DNA of 64,000 nucleotides from Polynucleobacter sp. 78F-HAINBA (GTDB lineage: Bacteria; Pseudomonadota; Gammaproteobacteria; Burkholderiales; Burkholderiaceae). Of this stretch, positions 33,006 through 43,440 are shown piece after piece (the stretch's first letter is position 1; every line of letters starts with the position of its first letter). The DNA lies in contig NZ_JACVOQ010000001.1 in assembly GCF_018882325.1 (NCBI RefSeq), forward strand, positions 248,001 through 312,000. Direction: 5' to 3'. The translations under genes and the position numbers were made by a program. The notes under the pieces were generated by a model. That model was not told where the DNA came from. It searched no databases and saw only the letters and a list, made by a program, of their open reading frames with translations.

Positions 33006-33814
33006 TGGCTTTTCTTTCTGCATACATAGGTGCGGGTGGCATGGCCGAGACTGCTAAAAGCGTCCAATCTCTCCTCGCTTAGTGTATGGGTGGCAATCAG
33101 TTCAAGGCCGTGCTTATCTAGCAGATTGAGAAACTCCGGTTCATTGAAATGAATCTCCACCGTTTCAACACCATAGGCATTTTTGCGATACCACTGATCG
33201 GGCTGCCCCCAAACCACTGGTGTGCGGTGGAATATTGCGTAGCGGCGGGCTACGCGCGCAGTTTCTTCAATGGCTTTTTTATACTCTGGAATATGCAACA
33301 GGCAGCAGCCCGACACCACGATATCAAAGCTACTATCGGCGTAATGTAGTGCAGCGGCGTCTTCTACCGCGAAATCTATGGACAGGTACCTTTCCCTTGC
33401 CAACCGGATAAATGCGTCGGAATAATCGCAGCCAGAATATTTGATCGGCAGTCCGGAAATTTCAACGACTTCAGAATAGAAACCGCTAGAACAGCCGACT
33501 TCTAGCAAAGTTGTGAGCGAATCTAAATTAGGCAAGGCGCGAATAGACTCTAAGAATATATCGAAGACATCGATTCGGGCTCCAGATCGATACTGGAGCA
33601 ATTGCCGATCTACCAGTTCACGCTGCCTTTGAGGTAAAGCATCATCTTGCCAGGAATTGCGCAGGCGCCGGCCTTCCGCATTGACCTCTTCAACCTGAAG
33701 GCTGACATAATTAGAGGAAACGCCGACTTCTGGAAAAAGGTGGCCGCGTACTCGGCGTAGCACGCGCTTCAGGCTGGGAAAACGGTTTAATACAGAAATA
33801 ATGACAACTTTCAT
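33002..33814 (-). CDS. Class I SAM-dependent methyltransferase
   Basis: The 270-residue protein has LTTLLEVGCSSGFYSEVVE (motif I, E-x-G-C-x-S-G), KYSGCDYSDAFIRLA, and the post-motif segment SFDIVVSGCCLLHIPEYKKAIEETARV. It probably methylates a sugar of the surface polysaccharide. It lies two bases after the CgeB-like gene and overlaps the next gene by four bases, so it is part of one transcript. Confidence 0.8.
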   Translation of the reverse strand: MKVVIISVLNRFPSLKRVLRRVRGHLFPEVGVSSNYVSLQVEEVNAEGRRLRNSWQDDALPQRQRELVDRQLLQYRSGARIDVFDIFLESIRALPNLDSLTTLLEVGCSSGFYSEVVEISGLPIKYSGCDYSDAFIRLARERYLSIDFAVEDAAALHYADSSFDIVVSGCCLLHIPEYKKAIEETARVARRYAIFHRTPVVWGQPDQWYRKNAYGVETVEIHFNEPEFLNLLDKHGLELIATHTLSEERLDAFSSLGHATRTYVCRKKSQ

Positions 33815-33816
33815 TT

Positions 33817-34941
33817 TTACCTCATGTGGCGCTTGAGTATGGGCATTAATTCCTGCATCCGCTGCCTATAAGTATGCTCACGCAAGGTTCGTGCTTGGCC
33901 GGCTTGGGCGATGCTCGCCATCTCATCCGGATGATCGAGATAGTAACGGACCATCTCAGCGGCCTCTTCTTTACTTGAATAGGCAACGACTTCGCGGTCA
34001 ATGTCAAAAAGTTTATGAAGGTTGTCCTTGCGGTCGGTCAGCAACATGGCCCCAACCCCGGTAGCCTCATACAGCCGCATATTGTTAGCGTTATTCTCCG
34101 CTACATTTATATGGCGATTCAACGTAATTCGACTGCGTGCGAGTGCGCGGTACATATTCAATCCCCAAACTTCGCCACCGTGTCGTTGGCGCATGGGGGA
34201 GGACGAAGGGAGGCTATCGACACCATAACCGAACGCACGTATCGTGGTACGCTCTGTCAAATATTCCAGCAAAGGAATTGCCCCGCCGTGGTGGCGGCTG
34301 ATGCCACCGACAAAACTAAAGTCAATGTCCTTGTCCACATTACCTAGCAATGACAATACGCGCTCGTCAAAGCCAATGCGAAAATATTCAGATGCAACAC
34401 CAAGCGCGCGTAAGCGATCAACGAAGTGCGGAAAAGACGTCAGAATCAGATCGTAGCCTTTAAGGAAGGATTCGGGCGGCAGAGGGCAGGCTATCTGGCC
34501 AACGACTAGGCGTACATGCTGCTTTAGCTCACATAGAACCTCGCTCGGGAAAAAAGATAAGTCTTGGCAGTAAAGAATATCTGGCTTTGCAGCCTTGATC
34601 TGGGCGATGGCTACATCCATTAGGCCGGGGAGGTCGGCTAGAAATTTCCCGAATAGGGGCACACGAAACAGGCGATGGGGAATCTTCAACGCCAACTGCG
34701 AGAAGGGGAGATTATTCGCGTTTGCCCAAGCTTGTTGCAGCGTGATGCAATTTACTACTAGATCTTGGGCTTCGCAACCCAATGAATTCAGATGGCGGCT
34801 GTAGAAATCCGAAGTACCGAAGCAGGCATTCAAAAGAGCTTGTAGTTGAGTCGAGTAGTCGGTCGCCGCCAATCCATTTTGTTGCGCGTAAAAGCGAGTC
34901 AAAAAGGCTGGGTAGTAGGTATCAACGATAACAATTTTCAT
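33817..34941 (-). CDS. CgeB-like glycosyltransferase
   Basis: A 374-residue GT-B type protein. The C-terminal half has DIDFSFVGGISRHHGGAIPLLEYL, LARSRITLNRHINVAENNANNMRLYEATGVGAMLLTD and REVVAYSSKEEAAEMVRYYLDHP, the hallmark of DUF3880/CgeB-type transferases with the conserved Glu. The N-terminal half binds the acceptor. Its start overlaps the upstream transferase by four bases. Confidence 0.8.
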   Translation of the reverse strand: MKIVIVDTYYPAFLTRFYAQQNGLAATDYSTQLQALLNACFGTSDFYSRHLNSLGCEAQDLVVNCITLQQAWANANNLPFSQLALKIPHRLFRVPLFGKFLADLPGLMDVAIAQIKAAKPDILYCQDLSFFPSEVLCELKQHVRLVVGQIACPLPPESFLKGYDLILTSFPHFVDRLRALGVASEYFRIGFDERVLSLLGNVDKDIDFSFVGGISRHHGGAIPLLEYLTERTTIRAFGYGVDSLPSSSPMRQRHGGEVWGLNMYRALARSRITLNRHINVAENNANNMRLYEATGVGAMLLTDRKDNLHKLFDIDREVVAYSSKEEAAEMVRYYLDHPDEMASIAQAGQARTLREHTYRQRMQELMPILKRHMR

Positions 34942-35777
34942 GAAAGAGACCGGCGAAGTTTAAGACTCACATAAATAAGTCTTGGCAGCAGCGTCAAACA
35001 TTCCACTAAAGAACTGGCTCGCCACCAGAAAGCCAAAACGGCAGGTAAATAATAGGGAGAGCGAACTGCGAAAAATTTATCTCGCAATCCAGAAGGCTGA
35101 TATGAATTGCCGTATTCGTTTTCCGAAAGAACCGCTGTGGCTTCAGATACCAACAGCTTGTAGCCGGCATTGCGCACACGAAATGCAAGTTCGTAATCGG
35201 CCAAGTAGTGGGGAAGCCAAGTAGTCTTCATAGTGCCCGCACTACGGAAGGCTGCTATGGGATAGAGCGTACCGCGCCCACTCAAGGCATCGACAGGGTG
35301 AGGGCCCTTCGCTGTATCGCGGGGTCGCGTTTGATCCAGCTTGTCGCGTACTTTTAGTCTCCAAGTATCCAAAATCGCACCAATTGACAACAGTTGATCG
35401 GGAACTGACTCGTCGCAAATTACGCTGCCGACAGCGGCCGGAGCATAGGCACGGGCTGTATCGACCAGTCGCTGGACAAAATTTGCATCAAACTGAGTAT
35501 CATTATTAACAAGCAGAACCCAGTCTGAAAGTTGACAATCCACAAGCACACGCTGCAAACCAAGCTCGATCGCCCCACCCCACCAGAGCGAGCCATCTCC
35601 CTTGAGGACGGTAATATCCAGTTGAGCATCTAGGAAGTCTGCAGAACCGTCAGTTGATCCGTCATCAATCACGATTAGCCTGAGAGGCTCATCTACCACC
35701 TGAATTCTCAAACAGTTAAGCACTCGCCTAGTGAATTCCAGGCGGTTAAATACGGGAACCAGTACGTGGACTGTCAT
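34938..35777 (-). CDS. Family 2 glycosyltransferase (rhamnosyltransferase-like)
   Basis: The 279-residue enzyme begins VHVLVPVFNRLEFTRRVLNCL, then LRLIVIDDGSTDGSADFL, the GDGSLWWGGAIELGLQ segment typical of WbbL-like enzymes, and VLLVNNDTQFD with its acidic metal motif. The late WLPHYLADYELAFRVRNAGY is the base-containing E-D-like segment. The donor sugar is not predictable. Four-base overlaps with both neighbours make it an integral part of the operon. Confidence 0.85.
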   Translation of the reverse strand: MTVHVLVPVFNRLEFTRRVLNCLRIQVVDEPLRLIVIDDGSTDGSADFLDAQLDITVLKGDGSLWWGGAIELGLQRVLVDCQLSDWVLLVNNDTQFDANFVQRLVDTARAYAPAAVGSVICDESVPDQLLSIGAILDTWRLKVRDKLDQTRPRDTAKGPHPVDALSGRGTLYPIAAFRSAGTMKTTWLPHYLADYELAFRVRNAGYKLLVSEATAVLSENEYGNSYQPSGLRDKFFAVRSPYYLPAVLAFWWRASSLVECLTLLPRLIYVSLKLRRSLS

Positions 35778-36820
35778 TGTGTTTCTTTGATCTGGAGCTC
35801 GACCAAGATGCTGTCACCCTGTCCAACCATATCCAAAACGCGATTCAAGATGGCTAAACCAACAAATGTCGCCCGCTTCAACAGCCCTCTCAATATTCGT
35901 TGCGAGCTCAAAATAAGTGACTTGCCCAGATCGCTGGAAACGACTGGCGCAGCTGATTTCACCTCCCACATGGTACTCGGCATCCCGGGTTCAGGCGATT
36001 GGCGCACTGCCCGCAACTGAAGAATGGACCAGATGTTCGGGGTAATCGTTTTTTGGCGAATAACCCTGAAGCCATGACGTTGTGCGAAAACCTTAAAACC
36101 ATTCGCGTCAAAGTGATGAAGGTGATAGGGAATATGCCAATTTATCCACTTTGCACCGGAAAGTCTTTGCCAAAAAGAACGTCTATTGGGAAAAACTAGT
36201 ACGAGTCGCCCAGTTGGTTTTAGCCGCTCCTTCAGAGCGACCAAGGCAATACTGGGATCTGGAATGTGCTCAATTACCTGGTTGAGCACAATCAAATCGA
36301 AGCTGACACCTGGAAAAGGCTGATCATGTAGGCTGCCGATATGCACTCGAAGCCCGAGTTCGTCTGCAATACGACGGATATTGGGATCGGCCTCAATGCC
36401 ATAGGCCTCCGCTCCTAACTCTTGAGCTTCCAAAAGCGATAAGCCGCTCCCACAGCCGACATCAAGCATGACTTGACCGCGAGACACCATGTATTGACCT
36501 TGGTTATTAGTTCCACCCCACCAACGGTACAGCCGAGCCCATGGTTCTGCGGCTTCCTTGGCTACTGCAACCAAGTCTGCGGACACAACATTCTTACGGG
36601 GGTAATAAGTGCTGTATAGCCCACCAAGCTCATCCTCCTGCAAAGCTGGAGAAGTCATAATATGGCCGCAGGCATTGCATCGAACTAGGGAGAACATGTC
36701 GGGACAACCATAGCGATCGTCAAAAACTGGGCGAACAGTTGTCGTCTCAATATTGGTACATACAGGACAGCATGTGAGACCTTTTCCGAAAGCGCGATTC
36801 ACTTTTGTATTTTTTTTCAT
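35774..36820 (-). CDS. SAM-dependent methyltransferase with N-terminal zinc ribbon
   Basis: About 348 residues. An N-terminal Cys-rich ribbon (LTCCPVC, then LVRCNACGHIMTSPAL) precedes the Rossmann-like domain with MLDVGCGSGLSLLEAQELG and SFDLIVLNQVIEHIPDP. Such methyltransf_23-type proteins modify sugars in O-antigen clusters. The start could be TTG 36826, which has the better spaced AGGA. ATG 36820 is listed as the conventional choice. Confidence 0.8.
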   Translation of the reverse strand: MKKNTKVNRAFGKGLTCCPVCTNIETTTVRPVFDDRYGCPDMFSLVRCNACGHIMTSPALQEDELGGLYSTYYPRKNVVSADLVAVAKEAAEPWARLYRWWGGTNNQGQYMVSRGQVMLDVGCGSGLSLLEAQELGAEAYGIEADPNIRRIADELGLRVHIGSLHDQPFPGVSFDLIVLNQVIEHIPDPSIALVALKERLKPTGRLVLVFPNRRSFWQRLSGAKWINWHIPYHLHHFDANGFKVFAQRHGFRVIRQKTITPNIWSILQLRAVRQSPEPGMPSTMWEVKSAAPVVSSDLGKSLILSSQRILRGLLKRATFVGLAILNRVLDMVGQGDSILVELQIKETQ

Positions 36821-36901
36821 TTGCAAAGCTTTGTTTCCTGGGCGCTAAAGATCGACTTACCCAGCAATAATGATATTGCACGATAAGCTTAAAGCGGGTT
36901 A

Positions 36902-37807
36902 TCAAATCAATTCGACAAGGGGGGCCATCTCAAAATAAATGCGCTTTCCCCGCACTGGATATTTAATCCTTCCCGTGGCGTCAACGAACTCACCATTTAA
37001 ATATCGCATAGCGCCACCACCGTCGGGAGAAATTAAACAAGATTCCAGCAAGGCAATTTCTTCCTGACTTAGCGCAGATGGAGTGCTAGGCAGTCGCTCA
37101 GTTGCAATCGGTTGCCACTCGGAAACAGCTTGTCTTTCCTTGCAAAATTGAATTTCATGAACACAAACATTGGGAGAATTTTCCCAGAATTGAATAGCAT
37201 TAAAAATGTCCTGCCTTTCCCAGAAGAAAGGTTGCCATGGGTGATATTCATCCTGGCACCAGATCGACATAAAAGACGAATTCGCATGGGCTTGATGTTG
37301 ACGTTGTGTGTAGGGAAAAAAATGGAACTGGCCGTTGTCATTAACTACCTGCCAGATATGCTGATGACCTGTACCAACCAGCACGTCCTTTCCATAGGCT
37401 GGAGTTTCTAGATACCCCTTTTTTGAAATACGGCCTATTTCTGATGCGGCACTGGCCGGGTCTGGCACATGCTCAAGTACGTGCGAGCATATGGACAAAT
37501 CAAAGAACTTATCTCTTATTGGCATTCGATTCGCAGAGCAGACTATCAACGGCCGATCCTCCACCACCGGCCGTGCCCGATGGATGCTTTCATCAGGAAA
37601 GAAATCTGTGAGCACTGAGGCTATTGGAGATGGGGCCGCCCCACAGCCAATATCTATCACACGATCAGTCCCCCCAAAATTTGGCATAACGTACAGAGAT
37701 TGATACTCCCATGCTGAACGAGAAACGTATGTATTTTTTCGCTTTTCAGCTCGCCGCATCTCAAGACCGAATAACTTAAAGATACTATTTGTAAATTTCT
37801 TCAGCAT
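36902..37807 (-). CDS. Class I SAM-dependent methyltransferase
   Basis: The frame opens at 37840, overlapping the upstream stop. ATG 37807, with a GAG before it, gives 301 residues. It has VIDIGCGAAPSPIASVL (motif I), FDLSICSHVLEHVPDPASAASEIGRIS and TPAYGKDVLVGTGHQH. Like its neighbours it probably methylates the glycan. Three adjacent but dissimilar methyltransferase genes suggest several modified positions or a terminal cap. Confidence 0.75.
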   Translation of the reverse strand: MLKKFTNSIFKLFGLEMRRAEKRKNTYVSRSAWEYQSLYVMPNFGGTDRVIDIGCGAAPSPIASVLTDFFPDESIHRARPVVEDRPLIVCSANRMPIRDKFFDLSICSHVLEHVPDPASAASEIGRISKKGYLETPAYGKDVLVGTGHQHIWQVVNDNGQFHFFPYTQRQHQAHANSSFMSIWCQDEYHPWQPFFWERQDIFNAIQFWENSPNVCVHEIQFCKERQAVSEWQPIATERLPSTPSALSQEEIALLESCLISPDGGGAMRYLNGEFVDATGRIKYPVRGKRIYFEMAPLVELI

Positions 37808-37821
37808 ATCTATCTCTAGAT

Positions 37822-38511
37822 TCAGCAATGCAGCATGCAAAAATTAGTATTTTCGAAATAATCAAAGGTAGCATTTATTTGAAAGCCTTCAATAAAGAGC
37901 TTAAAGCTTTCTGGGCTCCAAAAATGGATATGCCCTTCCCAAGTATCGTTTCTGCCATCAGGAACGGTGATTGCGATCATCCCACCAGTTTTTGTTACTT
38001 GAATCATTTCCCGGACAATTTCGGCGGGATAGTCACAATGCTCAAGTACCTCCGTACAGAGAACTAGATCAAACTCTTTACGCCACTTCTGATCAGATAA
38101 ATAGCCCGGATAGAATTCCAGATTTGCACCATGAGATCGAACCTGATCTCCGGCCGCAGTTGCCGAGTCAAGCCCGACAAGGCGACCTCCAAAGCCGGAT
38201 TTACGCAATTCAGCTAGTAGGTGGCCAGTTCCGCATCCTATGTCAACGCAAGCAGCGCCAACCTTATCTCCAGTAAATAGATCGGCTACTTTACTAGCAA
38301 CCAATCGATAAAAGTCGAGTCGACTCTTTACTAGATAATGTTGTAAAAGTTGTGGGTCTGCATACATTTGCTCAAAGACTCTTTCGGTGTTGGCCGCCAT
38401 GAGCTTTTGGAATTGCACTGAATCGTCATGATATTTTTTAGAATCACGGTCTAACGCTTTAACTAAGCGACTCAATTGCCAATGACTATACTTTAAGATA
38501 CGTTTTAACAT
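37822..38511 (-). CDS. Class I SAM-dependent methyltransferase
   Basis: The ATG at 38511 shares its A with the wzt stop (TAATG), so translation is coupled. The 229-residue protein has a basic N-terminal helix, then GAACVDIGCGTGHLLAEL (motif I), FDLVLCTEVLEHCDYPAEIVREM and GGMIAITVPDGRND. Its position directly after wzt recalls chain-terminating methyltransferases of ABC-exported O-antigens, whose product Wzt recognises. That role is inferred, as no WbdD-like kinase domain is present. Confidence 0.75.
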   Translation of the reverse strand: MLKRILKYSHWQLSRLVKALDRDSKKYHDDSVQFQKLMAANTERVFEQMYADPQLLQHYLVKSRLDFYRLVASKVADLFTGDKVGAACVDIGCGTGHLLAELRKSGFGGRLVGLDSATAAGDQVRSHGANLEFYPGYLSDQKWRKEFDLVLCTEVLEHCDYPAEIVREMIQVTKTGGMIAITVPDGRNDTWEGHIHFWSPESFKLFIEGFQINATFDYFENTNFCMLHC

Positions 38512-39809
38512 TATTCTTTCGCAATGGCCCAAGAAAAATCCGCAAGAAATGTTGAGTACCCCTCAGGGGGCAATTTACCAGTTCTATAAAAATCAGCGTC
38601 TTCAATTTGAAATCTATATCCCCCTTGAAGCCAATCTGTTACTGTCCCGTTGGCGGAAAGAAACAGATTCATTGAATAGTAACCTCCGCGCAATGTCAAC
38701 CTTGGGATTGTACAAGTCAACACAGTAGCGGTATCGAGACTAGGAAGCGGCAGTCCACCTGTTTCAGTAGATAAATGGAGCACCCCTTCACCCTGTAGAG
38801 TAGTTATACCTGCAGCAAGAATCAAATTGCTGCATTTCTCAGCAACGGGATTTACGGCGATATGTAGCTGCACCTCTTGACCCGACTTTAAGATTGGTAG
38901 TCGGTTACCCTCTGTATCTGAAAACCAGACATCGGAAATCCTCGCTCTGCCATCTCCCGATCTGGGGGCGCCCTCTAAATTGATGCCCTCAGATTCTCCG
39001 AAAAACGCGTGATAGTGTTCAATACCTTCCTTAACGTTTCCGTGAAAATCGACTCGCCCATCTTTGAGCACTAAGGCCTTAGTGCAGAGGTTTTCAATAG
39101 CGGCCATATTGTGACTGACGAAAAGTATTGTGCGCCCGCTTGATCCGATGTCTTCCATCTTACCCAGACATTTTTTTTGGAAAGCGATATCTCCAACGGC
39201 AAGAACTTCATCAACGAGAAGAATTTCAGACTCTAAATGAGCCGCTACCGAAAATGCTAATCGAACGTACATTCCAGAAGAATAACGTTTGACTGGGGTG
39301 TCAATGAATTGACTGATCTCCGCAAATTCGACAATTTCGTCGAATTTGCGTGATATCTCGCGGGAGGACATTCCGAGAATTGCACCGTTCAAATAAATAT
39401 TCTCACGTCCGGTAAGCTCAGGATGAAAGCCCGTACCAACTTCGAGCAGGCTAGCGACCCGCCCGGATAGCCCGATCCAACCACCTGTGGGTGCCGTAAT
39501 TCGCGAAAGCACTTTAAGCAGGGTAGATTTTCCAGCCCCATTGCCACCAATAACACCGATAATCTCGCCACGGGAAACATCGAAACTTATTCCCTCAAGG
39601 GCCCGAAACAAATCCCCTTCAACGCGCGATTGACTGTGACTCCAAGCGCCACCTACCGTTGCATTGGGATCTGGATTGCCACGGATTTTTGCCCACCAGC
39701 TTTGTAAATCACGATAAAGGGTGCCGTGATTGATGACGCCGAGCCTATAGTGCTTACTTATATTGTGGGCGTGAATGACTATGTCCTTTGCCATGGCTGC
39801 TTCCGTCAT
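38511..39809 (-). CDS. wzt: Polysaccharide ABC exporter, ATP-binding subunit Wzt with glycan-binding domain
   Basis: The 432-residue protein joins an ATPase domain and a C-terminal beta-sandwich. Walker A is GGNGAGKS (residues 88-95), the signature is KRYSSGMYVRLAFSVAAHL and Walker B is ILLVDEVLAVGD. The extra 180 residues (from about 250) match the Wzt C-terminal domain that binds the modified non-reducing end before export. Its ATG overlaps the wzm stop (ATGA). The ATPase appears intact although its membrane partner is broken by a stop. Confidence 0.9.
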   Translation of the reverse strand: MTEAAMAKDIVIHAHNISKHYRLGVINHGTLYRDLQSWWAKIRGNPDPNATVGGAWSHSQSRVEGDLFRALEGISFDVSRGEIIGVIGGNGAGKSTLLKVLSRITAPTGGWIGLSGRVASLLEVGTGFHPELTGRENIYLNGAILGMSSREISRKFDEIVEFAEISQFIDTPVKRYSSGMYVRLAFSVAAHLESEILLVDEVLAVGDIAFQKKCLGKMEDIGSSGRTILFVSHNMAAIENLCTKALVLKDGRVDFHGNVKEGIEHYHAFFGESEGINLEGAPRSGDGRARISDVWFSDTEGNRLPILKSGQEVQLHIAVNPVAEKCSNLILAAGITTLQGEGVLHLSTETGGLPLPSLDTATVLTCTIPRLTLRGGYYSMNLFLSANGTVTDWLQGGYRFQIEDADFYRTGKLPPEGYSTFLADFSWAIAKE

Positions 39810-40672
39810 ACCGTATCCATTGCGTTCGATTCTGCGCGCGTAAATAACACCAGACCAAGAATCAACAAGCCCAAGGTAATAGAAATATTGGCAAGCCAGA
39901 TTGTAATGCCAACGCCTTCCGTGCCGAACATAAGGGCTCTAAGGCTTTCAATGGGTGCAGTCATGGGATTAAGATGGAAAAAGACACGGTACTTCTCCGG
40001 TATTTGGCTGAACGGGTAAACAACCGGAGAGGCAAACATCCACAACTGGATAACAAAACCGGTGGCGAAAGCAAGATCCCTAAACCGAACTGTTAAGGCT
40101 GATACGACCAACCCCACACCTATACCAAGGCAGGCAACATAAAACACTAGTAAAAGAACAATTGGCAACGCTTGCCAATACAAATTTAGTTCCGCCCCAG
40201 CTAATAGGAAGCCGATACTCACAACCAGTAGCAGCGCAAACTGGATAGCAAAGGCGACCATGCCGCTGATAGCAACCGAAATCGGTACTACAAGTCTAGG
40301 GAAATATACCTTACCAAAAAGCTGGGCATTTTTTTAAAACACTTCCGCATTATTGGTCAGGCATGCAGAAAAATATGTCCACACCACAATGCCGGAAATA
40401 TAAAAAATAAACGGAGGCAGTCCATCCGTAGAAATATTAGCAATTTTCCCGAATATGACGAAGTAGGTGATTGCAGTTAATATGGGCTGTATCAGATACC
40501 AAAGAGGGCCAAGAATAGTCTGCTTGTAGAACGCAATAAAATCGCGCTTGAAAAACATCCATATCAAATCACGATAACGCCATACGTTTCCTAGATTTAA
40601 GTCGACTACTTTACTCCGTGGTGCGATGACAACATCCCACTCTTTTTCCCTTAATGAACTCTCTAAACTCAT
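39806..40672 (-). pseudogene. wzm: Polysaccharide ABC exporter permease wzm, interrupted by one in-frame stop
   Basis: The gene reads in a single frame from ATG 40672 ([19 protein letters not shown], then the RDLIWMFFKRDFIAFYKQTILGPLWYLIQP start typical of Wzm) to TGA 39806. The only break is the TAA at 40334-40336, between NNAEVF and KNAQLFGKVYFPRLVVP. Relatives usually have Gln or a similar residue there, so a single C-to-T change of CAA would explain it. The repaired protein is 288 residues with about six helices, a normal length. No frame change is involved. Unless suppressed, or read from the internal ATG at 40261, export by this system should fail. Confidence 0.85.
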
Positions 40673-41778
40673 ACTTGAAGAAACCTTAATGTTGCTTTGT
40701 TGAGAACCCCACAGATAGCATGAATATCGATTTCAGTATGGCCAACTGAAATCGGCAAACTTAGCTCTGTAGCATGTAGCTCGTCAGCAATCGGCCAATC
40801 GCCACTTAAAGTCCCTTGCATCGCTTTTTGTTTGTGGGGAGGAATTGGGTAATGCACTTCAGTCTTAACTCCATTCTCCAATAGCCAGGCACGCAATTCG
40901 TCCCGTCGGGCATGGCGCACACCGAAGATATGAAAGACATCGTATTCGTCATCCCTGCGGCGCGGCAGATTTAACCAGCTTGGGAGGTCTCGGAAGTAAA
41001 TTTCTGCCATGGCGCGTTTATGCTGCGTCATCTCATCCAGATGGCGCAGCTTGACGCGCAATAATGCAGCCTGTATTTCGTCTAAACGTGAATTAACACC
41101 CACATAATTATTAACATACTTCTGTTTAGAGCCATAATTGCGCAAGTATAGTAAACGATCAGCAAGTGCATCATCGTTTGTTACAACTGCACCAGCATCC
41201 CCAATGGCGCCTAAATTTTTAGTAGGGTAAAAACTAAAGCACCCCGCATCACCAAAAGTACCCGTCATTTGACCTCTTAGTTTGGCTCCATGTGACTGAG
41301 CGCAATCCTCAATTAATCTCAGGTTATGTAAACTCGCAAATTCTCCAATCGCGTCCATACGGCAGCTTTTGCCGAAAAGATGGGTAACACAAATCGCACG
41401 CGTTTTCGACGTCATTGCTCCCATAAGATTTGCTGGGTCTATATTGTAAGTTTCAATATCCGGCTCAACCAAAACCGGCTTATGTCCTGCTCGCACAATA
41501 GCCAAAATAGTAGCAATATAAGTGTTTGAAGCGACTAAAATCTCACTACCTTTAGGTAAATCCAACGCCTCAATCGTGAGAATCAAGGCGTCTAAGCCGT
41601 TGGCGACGCCAATGCAGTGCTTGGCACCAACATACTGTGCAAACTCACTTTCAAATGCCCCAACCTCCTGTCCTAGCACATACCAGCCACCACGAATAAC
41701 ACGAGATGCCGCAGACTCCAGATCAGCCATATAGGCTGCATTTGAATTTACTAGGCTTTCGTACTCAATCATGCTCAC
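40669..41778 (-). CDS. fdtB: Sugar 3-aminotransferase of the FdtB/DegT type
   Basis: The 369-residue PLP enzyme has the DegT/DnrJ/EryC1 fold: [66 protein letters not shown] with the PLP-binding Lys in PTKNLG, and [18 protein letters not shown]. Next to an FdtA-like isomerase it should aminate a 3-keto-6-deoxyhexose nucleotide (dTDP-Fuc3N or Qui3N route). The N-acetyltransferase and rmlA/rmlB genes are not in the window. It overlaps wzm and the isomerase gene by four bases each. Confidence 0.8.
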   Translation of the reverse strand: MSMIEYESLVNSNAAYMADLESAASRVIRGGWYVLGQEVGAFESEFAQYVGAKHCIGVANGLDALILTIEALDLPKGSEILVASNTYIATILAIVRAGHKPVLVEPDIETYNIDPANLMGAMTSKTRAICVTHLFGKSCRMDAIGEFASLHNLRLIEDCAQSHGAKLRGQMTGTFGDAGCFSFYPTKNLGAIGDAGAVVTNDDALADRLLYLRNYGSKQKYVNNYVGVNSRLDEIQAALLRVKLRHLDEMTQHKRAMAEIYFRDLPSWLNLPRRRDDEYDVFHIFGVRHARRDELRAWLLENGVKTEVHYPIPPHKQKAMQGTLSGDWPIADELHATELSLPISVGHTEIDIHAICGVLNKATLRFLQV

Positions 41779-42149
41779 CCTCCATAAGGTAAATCAATAT
41801 ATTCACTTCGATCATAGGTGTGAGAGGATAGAACCATCAATATCGAATCTGGGCCAAATGTCATGGTGTGCCAATCTTTAGGCTCTACCAACAAGCATTT
41901 ATTAGGTTGCGATAATTCAATTACTTCTTCACTAACCCCATCATTCATATATATCGAAATGCGCCCCCTCATGGCAATCAGTGCTTGTCGCGTGTACGTA
42001 TGGCGATGACCCCCACGTATTTGCCCATCTGCCTCATGAATCCAATACATCCTAACCACATCAAAAGGTAGTGCATTTTCTAAAACAGTCAGCGAACCTC
42101 GCAGATCTGTAAATGTTGGTAACTGTAACGTTATGAAATGTGATGTCAT
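41775..42149 (-). CDS. fdtA: FdtA/QdtA-type sugar 3,4-ketoisomerase
   Basis: A 124-residue cupin. It has the [27 protein letters not shown] start, [23 protein letters not shown] with the conserved His residues, and [34 protein letters not shown]. These enzymes turn dTDP-4-keto-6-deoxyglucose into the 3-keto isomer used by the next enzyme, FdtB. The ATG at 42149, behind GGGG, is chosen because the longer frame overlaps the ugd stop. Whether it makes the galacto (FdtA) or gluco (QdtA) product cannot be told. Confidence 0.8.
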   Translation of the reverse strand: MTSHFITLQLPTFTDLRGSLTVLENALPFDVVRMYWIHEADGQIRGGHRHTYTRQALIAMRGRISIYMNDGVSEEVIELSQPNKCLLVEPKDWHTMTFGPDSILMVLSSHTYDRSEYIDLPYGG

Positions 42150-42159
42150 ATATAACCCC

Positions 42160-43326
42160 TTAATCGCCACCAAATAAGTCGCGTGTATAGACTTTAACTC
42201 TCACATCCTTTAACTCATCGACTAAACGATTAGAAACAATTAATTCGGCACGCTTTTTAAATTCATTTAAATCATCAAGCACTTCAGAATTAAAGAATTC
42301 TTTTTGACCTAGGATGGGTTCATACACGATCACCTCAACACCTTTTGCCTTGAGGCGTTTCATAATCCCCTGGATACTCGATGCTCGCCAGTTATCCGAT
42401 CCCGCCTTCATAATGAGTCGATAAATGCCAACCACTTTTGGCTTGCGAGCCAAAATATCTTGTGCAATAAAATCTTTACGAGTCGAATTCGAATTAACAA
42501 TCGCCTGCATTAAGTTTTGTGGCACATCTTGATAATTCGCCAATAACTGCTTGGTATCTTTTGGCAGGCAATAGCCGCCGTATCCAAATGAAGGGTTGTT
42601 GTAGTGAGGACCCACTCGTGGATCTAAACCGACCCCCTCAATTATTTGACGGGTATCCAGGCCATGAATAGCTGCATAGGTATCGAGCTCATTAAAGTAA
42701 GCCACCCGCATCGCTAAATACGTATTAGCAAAAAGTTTTATTGCTTCAGCTTCTGTTGGATTCGTAAAGAGGGTTGGGATATCTTTCTTAATCGCGCCTT
42801 CTTTAAGGAGATCCGCAAAGACTTTCGCTCGATCAGACTGCTCACCCACCACAATGCGTGAGGGGTGCAAGTTATCGTAAAGCGCTCTGCCCTCCCGCAA
42901 AAACTCAGGAGAAAAAATAATGTTTTGACATTTGAGTTTCTTGCGCAGTTGCTCCACAAATCCCACGGGAATGGTCGACTTAATCACTATCAGCGCATTG
43001 GGATTGATTGCGATTACATCACGCGCTACCACTTCAACCGAACCCGTATTAAAGTAGTTCGTCGCCTCATCGTAATCAGTGGGCGTTGCGATAATGACAA
43101 AATCAGCCCCGACATAAGCCTCTTCTGTACTGAGAGTCGCCTTTAAGTTGAGGGTTTTGGTTTGAAGGTACTCTTCGATCTCCGCGTCCGTGATGGGAGA
43201 CACTCGGCGGTTAATAGAATCAACCCGCTGCGAAACAATATCTATAGAAACGACTTCATGGTGCTGGGAAAGTAAAATTGCATTAGAGAGTCCTACATAC
43301 CCAGTTCCGACAATTGCAATCTTCAT
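42160..43326 (-). CDS. ugd: UDP-glucose 6-dehydrogenase
   Basis: The 388-residue NAD enzyme oxidises UDP-glucose to UDP-glucuronate, a precursor of acidic surface sugars. It has the N-terminal [10 protein letters not shown] nucleotide loop, [43 protein letters not shown] and the catalytic Cys in [15 protein letters not shown]. Length and motifs match the E. coli Ugd type. It begins the minus-strand block that continues into fdtA, fdtB and the exporter. Confidence 0.9.
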   Translation of the reverse strand: MKIAIVGTGYVGLSNAILLSQHHEVVSIDIVSQRVDSINRRVSPITDAEIEEYLQTKTLNLKATLSTEEAYVGADFVIIATPTDYDEATNYFNTGSVEVVARDVIAINPNALIVIKSTIPVGFVEQLRKKLKCQNIIFSPEFLREGRALYDNLHPSRIVVGEQSDRAKVFADLLKEGAIKKDIPTLFTNPTEAEAIKLFANTYLAMRVAYFNELDTYAAIHGLDTRQIIEGVGLDPRVGPHYNNPSFGYGGYCLPKDTKQLLANYQDVPQNLMQAIVNSNSTRKDFIAQDILARKPKVVGIYRLIMKAGSDNWRASSIQGIMKRLKAKGVEVIVYEPILGQKEFFNSEVLDDLNEFKKRAELIVSNRLVDELKDVRVKVYTRDLFGGD

Positions 43327-43440
43327 GAAGACTTTCTGTTAATAAATGCTGATAGCTATTTTTTGATTTATTTAGTACTTAATTAAGCATGAGGCCCGCT
43401 AATGACCGATCTCACGCCAATAACTGCATGAGACCCAAGA

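Noticed and set aside
40262-40336. Frameshift in wzm at the A7/T4 run
   Set aside because: Both parts of the gene are in the same frame (24 codons apart); the break is a single stop codon, not an indel.
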